Part shown: piece after piece, positions 6,889 through 9,887 of the stretch | Numbering within the stretch: position 1 is the stretch's first letter | Layout of the letters: the number at the start of each line of letters is the position of its first letter | Program-made: the position numbers and the translations under genes | NCBI GenBank assembly: GCA_017404585.1 | Contig: JAFRCB010000049.1 | Span: 1 to 9,887 of the forward strand | DNA length: 9,887 nt | Direction of reading: 5' to 3' | From: Lachnospiraceae bacterium | GTDB taxonomy: Bacteria > Bacillota > Clostridia > Lachnospirales > Lachnospiraceae | Notes under the pieces: generated by a model | Database searches by the model: none | Seen by the model: the letters and a program-made list of their open reading frames with translations, nothing else | What the model was told of the DNA's origin: nothing

Positions 6889-6956
6889 CAGGTCAAAATC
6901 GGTTAATCTTGTCATGAAACGCGGGTCACAGAACACTGCGCGGCCCTTATCAACTG

Positions 6957-6965
6957 ATTATATCA
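6957..6965 (-). promoter_or_regulatory. Extended -10 promoter of the zinc-ribbon/YARHG/AAA operon
   Basis: On the minus strand this reads TGATATAAT, a perfect TATAAT (6957-6962) with the extended -10 TGn. There is no good -35 at 17 nt, which extended -10 promoters tolerate. Transcription would start near 6950, giving a leader of about 75 nt before the ATG at 6876. It lies downstream of the rubrerythrin terminator, so the operon has its own start. It is the only convincing promoter seen for the genes from 6876 to 1. Confidence 0.6.
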
Positions 6966-7058
6966 TAACTCGGTACTGCCCCGCACATTTATGATACATT
7001 TTTCACCAAACCGGGGACTGCCGATCATGCTTCCTGCCGCCTGCTGACGCCGACAGCC

Positions 7059-7095
7059 AAAGAAAAAGGAGAAGCAGGATCTCTCCCGCTTCTCC
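7059..7095 (-). terminator. Intrinsic terminator after the rubrerythrin gene
   Basis: On the minus strand GGAGAAGCGGG (7085-7095) pairs with CCTGCTTCTCC (7068-7078) as an 11-bp stem with one G-T pair and a 6-nt loop, followed by TTTTTCTTT. It starts 27 nt past the stop codon at 7123 and insulates the operon downstream. Confidence 0.92.
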
Positions 7096-7122
7096 CATAT
7101 CACCGTTTCATATAGTTTCGAC

Positions 7123-7665
7123 TTATCCGAAGTATCTCTCCAGAAGACCCTTGAAAGCCTTGCCGTGTCTTGCCTCGTCGCGTGCCATCTCATGAACTGT
7201 GTCATGAATAGCGTCGAGATTGAGGGCTTTCGCTCTCTTAGCCAGATCTGTCTTGCCCGCTGTTGCGCCGTTCTCTGCGTCAACGCGAAGCTGAAGGTTC
7301 TTCTTTGTGCTGTCTGTCACGACTTCGCCGAGGAGCTCAGCAAATTTAGCTGCATGCTCTGCCTCTTCGTAAGCAGCCTTCTCCCAGTACAGACCGATTT
7401 CCGGATAGCCTTCACGGAAAGCAACTCTTGCCATAGCGAGATACATGCCTACCTCAGAGCACTCGCCTTCGAAGTTGGCGCGAAGGTCAGCCTTGATATC
7501 TTCCGGAACATCAGAAGCAACACCGACAACATGCTCAGATGCCCATGTCATCTCTTCGCTCTGCTGTACGAACTTCTCTGCCGGAACCTTACATACCGGG
7601 CATCTTTCCGGAGGTGTGTCACCTTCATGTACATAACCGCATACTGAACATACCCATTTTGCCAT
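7123..7665 (-). CDS. Reverse rubrerythrin (NADH peroxidase type)
   Basis: The protein is 180 aa. An N-terminal rubredoxin-type FeS4 domain (C6-x2-C9, C22-x2-C25; [20 protein letters not shown]) precedes a ferritin-like four-helix diiron domain. The domain order is reversed relative to classical rubrerythrin. Likely diiron ligands are E68 (FEGECSE), E101/H104 (EEAEH), E159 and E164/H167 (DEARH). This family reduces hydrogen peroxide, and in clostridia oxygen, in the cytoplasm, taking electrons from NADH through a separate reductase. The length is normal and all key residues are present. AAGGGAG sits 8 nt before the ATG. The gene is monocistronic, with a promoter and PerR-like operator upstream and a strong terminator downstream. 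It marks an obligate anaerobe with an oxidative stress response and appears unrelated to the neighbouring operon. Confidence 0.95.
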   Translation of the reverse strand: MAKWVCSVCGYVHEGDTPPERCPVCKVPAEKFVQQSEEMTWASEHVVGVASDVPEDIKADLRANFEGECSEVGMYLAMARVAFREGYPEIGLYWEKAAYEEAEHAAKFAELLGEVVTDSTKKNLQLRVDAENGATAGKTDLAKRAKALNLDAIHDTVHEMARDEARHGKAFKGLLERYFG

Positions 7666-7695
7666 AGTTTTTTCTCCCTTTTTTCTTATTTGAAT

Positions 7696-7729
7696 GTCAG
7701 CCCCTCCTGTTATCGATGCGGGGTCTGAC
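7696..7729 (-). promoter_or_regulatory. Hairpin in the rubrerythrin leader
   Basis: GTCAG-A-CCCC on the minus strand pairs with GGGG-CTGAC, a 9-bp stem with one bulged A and a 15-nt loop containing ATCGAT. It lies in the untranslated leader, 30 nt before the ATG, and leaves the ribosome binding site at 7674-7680 free. It could stabilise the message. On the opposite strand it is followed by TTTCTTTACTTTTC and could weakly stop transcription from that direction, but no plus-strand gene is present. Confidence 0.45.
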
Positions 7730-7746
7730 TTTCTTTACTTTTCTTA

Positions 7747-7775
7747 ACAATAGCACAATAATTGTCAATAGACAA
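7747..7775 (-). promoter_or_regulatory. Rubrerythrin promoter
   Basis: Reading the minus strand, TTGTCT (7770-7775) and TATTGT (7747-7752) are separated by exactly 17 nt. Each matches the sigma-A consensus at 4 of 6 positions. An alternative -35, a perfect TTGACA, lies at 7763-7768, but then the -10 region (TAAGAA at a 16-nt spacing) is poor. Either choice places the start roughly 70-80 nt upstream of the ATG. Confidence 0.5.
7753..7767 (-). promoter_or_regulatory. Candidate PerR box
   Basis: TGACAATTATTGTGC on the minus strand matches the PerR consensus TTATAATNATTATAA at 9 of 14 defined positions, including the whole AATnATT core. It contains the perfect palindrome ACAATAATTGT (7755-7765). 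It fits exactly inside the promoter spacer, where a repressor would block RNA polymerase. PerR control of reverse rubrerythrin is known in Clostridium; binding here is inferred. Confidence 0.5.
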
Positions 7776-7811
7776 CGCTAACTGAGATTAGGTCTTAAAA
7801 TAATTCTGCCG

Positions 7812-8011
7812 CTACTTCCCACTTGTTATACTCGGCAAGTCGAATTCGAAAATAATACTTTCGCAGGGCGTCGTCGAGCGGCCGGTACTTTAAGGTTTCA
7901 AGCGAAGCGAAGAAAGCTTATTAGTACCGCTGCCAGCGAGACCGAGCGGGAGCGTCCCTGAGAAAGTATATTTTACGATGAGACTGCTCTTTTATTGAGT
8001 GTGGGAAGTAG
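7812..8011. ncRNA. 200-nt nested inverted-repeat element (structured RNA or small mobile element)
   Basis: An 11-bp perfect inverted repeat, CTACTTCCCAC (7812-7822) and GTGGGAAGTAG (8001-8011), closes the element. Inside it, 7850-7868 pairs with 7956-7974 (ATACTTTCGCAGGG with CCCTGAGAAAGTAT, few mismatches). Inside that, 7878-7889 pairs with 7923-7933 (GGTACT with AGTACC plus extension). A last stem near 7891-7899 and 7912-7920 closes a loop rich in GCGAAGCGAA. It forms one long rod with internal loops. The right end lies 7 nt from the stop of the reductase gene, and no protein frame explains it. I could not find a target-site duplication. No known RNA family is assigned and the transcribed strand is undetermined. 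Confidence 0.55.
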
Positions 8012-8017
8012 TAGTTA

Positions 8018-8788
8018 TTACATCTTCCTCTTCTGCTGCCTGCCCGTAATCGCGACCGCTGCAGCAGGGCTGATGATCCTGCCGGCTGTCACTGCTGCCT
8101 TCATCCTGAGAGTCGGCACAATGATGGTCTGTCTTCTCAGCATCTGGCGCACCGCGTATCTCACGCAGTACTTTGCCGATATTCCGGGAAGGGCAAACTC
8201 CACGTCAGCGACACTGTTGAACTCGGTATCGACCGGTCCGGGGCAGAGCGCGCCTACATAGATACGGCTGCCCTGCTCCTTTAGCTCTCTTGCCACCGCC
8301 CTGGTGAGGCTGGTGACATAGGCCTTGGTCGCGTAATATGTCGCCATGTAAGGTCCGCCCGGCAGTAATCCCGCGGAGGAGGCGACGTTCAGGAGATAAC
8401 CCTTGCCGCGCTTATTGAACTGTCGAAGAATTCCCTTAGCCAGGTGGTGGACTGCAGAGACGTTCACATCGATCATGGACAGATCCTTGTCAAGGTCTGT
8501 CTCCGTGAAGAGTCCGCAGTCGCCAAAGCCCGCATTATTGATGAAGACCGCAACGGGCAGCTCGTCTGTCCTCGCAAGTACCCGGTCACGCTCCTCTCTG
8601 ACCGAGAGATCAGCGGTCATGGTCTCCGCTTCCACGCCGTATCTGCTTTTTATTTCAGCTGAAAGAGTCTCAAGCCTCTCACTTCTCCTTGCGATAATGA
8701 GCAGATTGAATCCTTTTTCTGCAAGAATTCTTGCAAATTCAGTTCCGAGACCGGAGCTCGCTCCTGTTATAACTGCATAGTATTTCAT
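8018..8788 (-). CDS. Short-chain dehydrogenase/reductase (classical SDR)
   Basis: This 256-aa protein is a classical SDR with a Rossmann fold. Seen are the nucleotide-binding TGASSGLG (8-15), basic residues ARR (33-35) suggesting NADP(H), D60 (ADLS), NNAG (84-87), N109, the catalytic S138 (NVASSAG), Y151-x3-K155 (YYATK) and PG at 183-184. The sequence resembles the DltE/YqjQ-like group of cytoplasmic SDRs; the substrate cannot be told. The C-terminal tail (PAAAVAITGRQQKRKM) is basic and slightly hydrophobic. AAGGAG (8794-8799) lies 5 nt before the ATG and overlaps the stop of the transglutaminase-like gene, so the two are one transcription unit. The nested-repeat element follows 7 nt past the stop; no ordinary terminator is seen. 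Confidence 0.93.
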   Translation of the reverse strand: MKYYAVITGASSGLGTEFARILAEKGFNLLIIARRSERLETLSAEIKSRYGVEAETMTADLSVREERDRVLARTDELPVAVFINNAGFGDCGLFTETDLDKDLSMIDVNVSAVHHLAKGILRQFNKRGKGYLLNVASSAGLLPGGPYMATYYATKAYVTSLTRAVARELKEQGSRIYVGALCPGPVDTEFNSVADVEFALPGISAKYCVRYAVRQMLRRQTIIVPTLRMKAAVTAGRIISPAAAVAITGRQQKRKM

Positions 8789-8797
8789 GTATACTCC

Positions 8798-9887
8798 TTA
8801 TTCAGCAATCGGTGCCAGCTTCATAAGTGCCGCGTCAGCTCCGCCGCTTCCCAGCTTATCCATTCTCACATGAACGCTTTCCGAGAGTATCACAAATGCC
8901 GTGCCATCATCGAATGGATATACGAAACTTTCCACATCGTTGAATTTTGTAATATACTCCGTGGACACCCTGTCAAGATAGTGTTCTACGCTTTTCTGGA
9001 AGTCTTTGTTCGACGCAGCCTCCACGATCTTCTTGGAATCGCCGTCGCTCTTACTTCCGAACTCCGTAAGGAGCAGTTCAAACATATCATCCCAGTCATC
9101 CCAGCAGGAATCGACTTCTTTCCATTTTCCGTCGATGCTGACCATGCTCCATGCATGTCCGCCGGCTTCCGTCTCATTTGCACCGGCCATGCCGCAAAGG
9201 AATACAGCATCGAGACCTGCCTGCTGGCAGAGATATACATAGGCAAGTGAATAGCCGTCGCAGACACAGGTATTCTTGTCGCCCCTGCTGTTGGCTACCA
9301 GGGCTCCGTAAGCGCTGTGGGCAAGATCCGCGCTCACCTTGTTCTCGGCGACATAATCATCATAGACGACCATATCGATCAGCTTGTCGTGAATCGCATC
9401 GGCTATTTCAGTGTTGCTTCCCTTGAGATTGATGTCTTTAAGGAAATCCTCCGCTGCCTGATTAAATGCCTTCATATCCTTCTCATAGTTTTTATACGGC
9501 TCGTCATACCCGAGATAGAGAAGGGTCTTTCCGTTCTGCACCAGAGAACCGAAGACCAGGTGATTATCAACATTGGCATACAGCCAGAACAGTTCCGGAT
9601 GATCATAGAGCAGTGCGAAATAAGCCGGTGCAATAGTATTCTGGTAGTATGTGTCATCCAATGTTGTTTTTACTTCAACTACAGCCACATTATCCAGATT
9701 CGTCGGATCTTCCGCAAGCATATGAATCGCATCATAGATTTCCTGCTGTTCACTGCTCAGCTTGCCGTAAAAGTAGAAGTTTTTCGCATTGTTGACGAGC
9801 AGGCTGTCGACTCCCGGAGTGTATGCGCGCATAGCCCGGTCGAGTTCAGCCCCCTCTTCCTCCGTGAGTTCATCCGGCACCGGTGCC
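8798..9887 (-). CDS. Transglutaminase-like protein, N terminus beyond the window
   Basis: The visible part is about 363 residues. Counted from a GTG at 9880, the transglutaminase-like core is at about 200-260. It has catalytic Cys207 in CVCDGYSLAYVYL, His242 in GHAWSMVSIDGKW and Asp257 in EVDSCW, the papain-like triad of this family in its usual order. The N-terminal 150 residues are a mixed helical region I do not recognise. The frame stays open to the window edge (Ala-Pro-Val-Pro-Asp-Glu...) and no ribosome binding site precedes the GTG, so the true start is upstream. An Ala/Pro linker after a signal peptide or membrane anchor is likely, as in many clostridial surface transglutaminase-like proteins. 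They may act as cysteine proteases or peptide cross-linkers on the cell surface. The reductase gene follows after 9 nt. Confidence 0.88.
   Translation of the reverse strand, partial: APVPDELTEEEGAELDRAMRAYTPGVDSLLVNNAKNFYFYGKLSSEQQEIYDAIHMLAEDPTNLDNVAVVEVKTTLDDTYYQNTIAPAYFALLYDHPELFWLYANVDNHLVFGSLVQNGKTLLYLGYDEPYKNYEKDMKAFNQAAEDFLKDINLKGSNTEIADAIHDKLIDMVVYDDYVAENKVSADLAHSAYGALVANSRGDKNTCVCDGYSLAYVYLCQQAGLDAVFLCGMAGANETEAGGHAWSMVSIDGKWKEVDSCWDDWDDMFELLLTEFGSKSDGDSKKIVEAASNKDFQKSVEHYLDRVSTEYITKFNDVESFVYPFDDGTAFVILSESVHVRMDKLGSGGADAALMKLAPIAE

Noticed and set aside
6877..6936. Longer start for the degenerate-YARHG protein at 6936
   Set aside because: There is no ribosome binding site there, whereas 6876 has AGAGGT at good spacing and begins at the zinc ribbon.
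7165..7647. Plus-strand open frame of 160 codons
   Set aside because: It is antisense to the well-supported reverse rubrerythrin gene, with no start signals of its own.
7884..7933. CGGTACTAATAAGC on the minus strand resembles the 3' end of 23S rRNA
   Set aside because: Only about 14 nt match, neither the preceding 23S helices nor a following 5S gene is present, and the stretch is explained by pairing inside the nested-repeat element.

Overview
The window looks like chromosomal DNA of an anaerobic, low-to-mid GC Firmicute, most likely a Clostridia or Lachnospiraceae-type organism. The grounds are strong AGGAGG-type ribosome binding sites, a rubredoxin-first 'reverse' rubrerythrin with a PerR-like operator, and zinc-ribbon/transmembrane/YARHG proteins of a kind common in that group. 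The taxonomy is inferred from style, not from a marker gene. Every gene I can support lies on the minus strand, so the biological order runs from high to low coordinates.

Right end (9887 to about 7812): the C-terminal part of a transglutaminase-like protein is followed 9 nt later by a short-chain dehydrogenase/reductase. Just beyond the reductase stop is a roughly 200-nt element of nested inverted repeats (7812-8011) that no gene explains. Next comes a stand-alone reverse rubrerythrin (7123-7665) with its own promoter, a candidate PerR box in the promoter spacer, a hairpin in the leader, and a clear intrinsic terminator (7059-7095).

Left two thirds (about 6965 to 1): a run of same-strand genes starts at an extended -10 promoter and continues off the left edge with no convincing internal terminator. 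In order it holds two paralogous proteins built as N-terminal zinc ribbon, one membrane helix, Thr/Pro linker and C-terminal YARHG domain (one canonical, one degenerate). Then come a 108-aa helical protein and a 457-aa helical membrane protein, a zinc-ribbon protein with five Pro/Glu-rich repeats, a 148-aa helical protein, a Ycf46-like AAA+ ATPase, and the first 24 codons of a further gene. The last five junctions are 27, 12, -4, 12 and 21 nt, as expected for one translationally coupled operon.

The most notable observations are three. A single in-frame TAG separates the 108-aa and 457-aa frames, and the 27 nt after it read as sensible protein, so these may be one 575-codon gene that is broken or read through. 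The operon as a whole has the composition of an uncharacterised envelope-associated machine: zinc-ribbon membrane proteins with outward-facing YARHG domains, a helical membrane scaffold and a cytoplasmic AAA+ motor. The 200-nt nested inverted-repeat element may be a structured RNA or a small mobile element. The function of the operon is unknown and is not asserted here.
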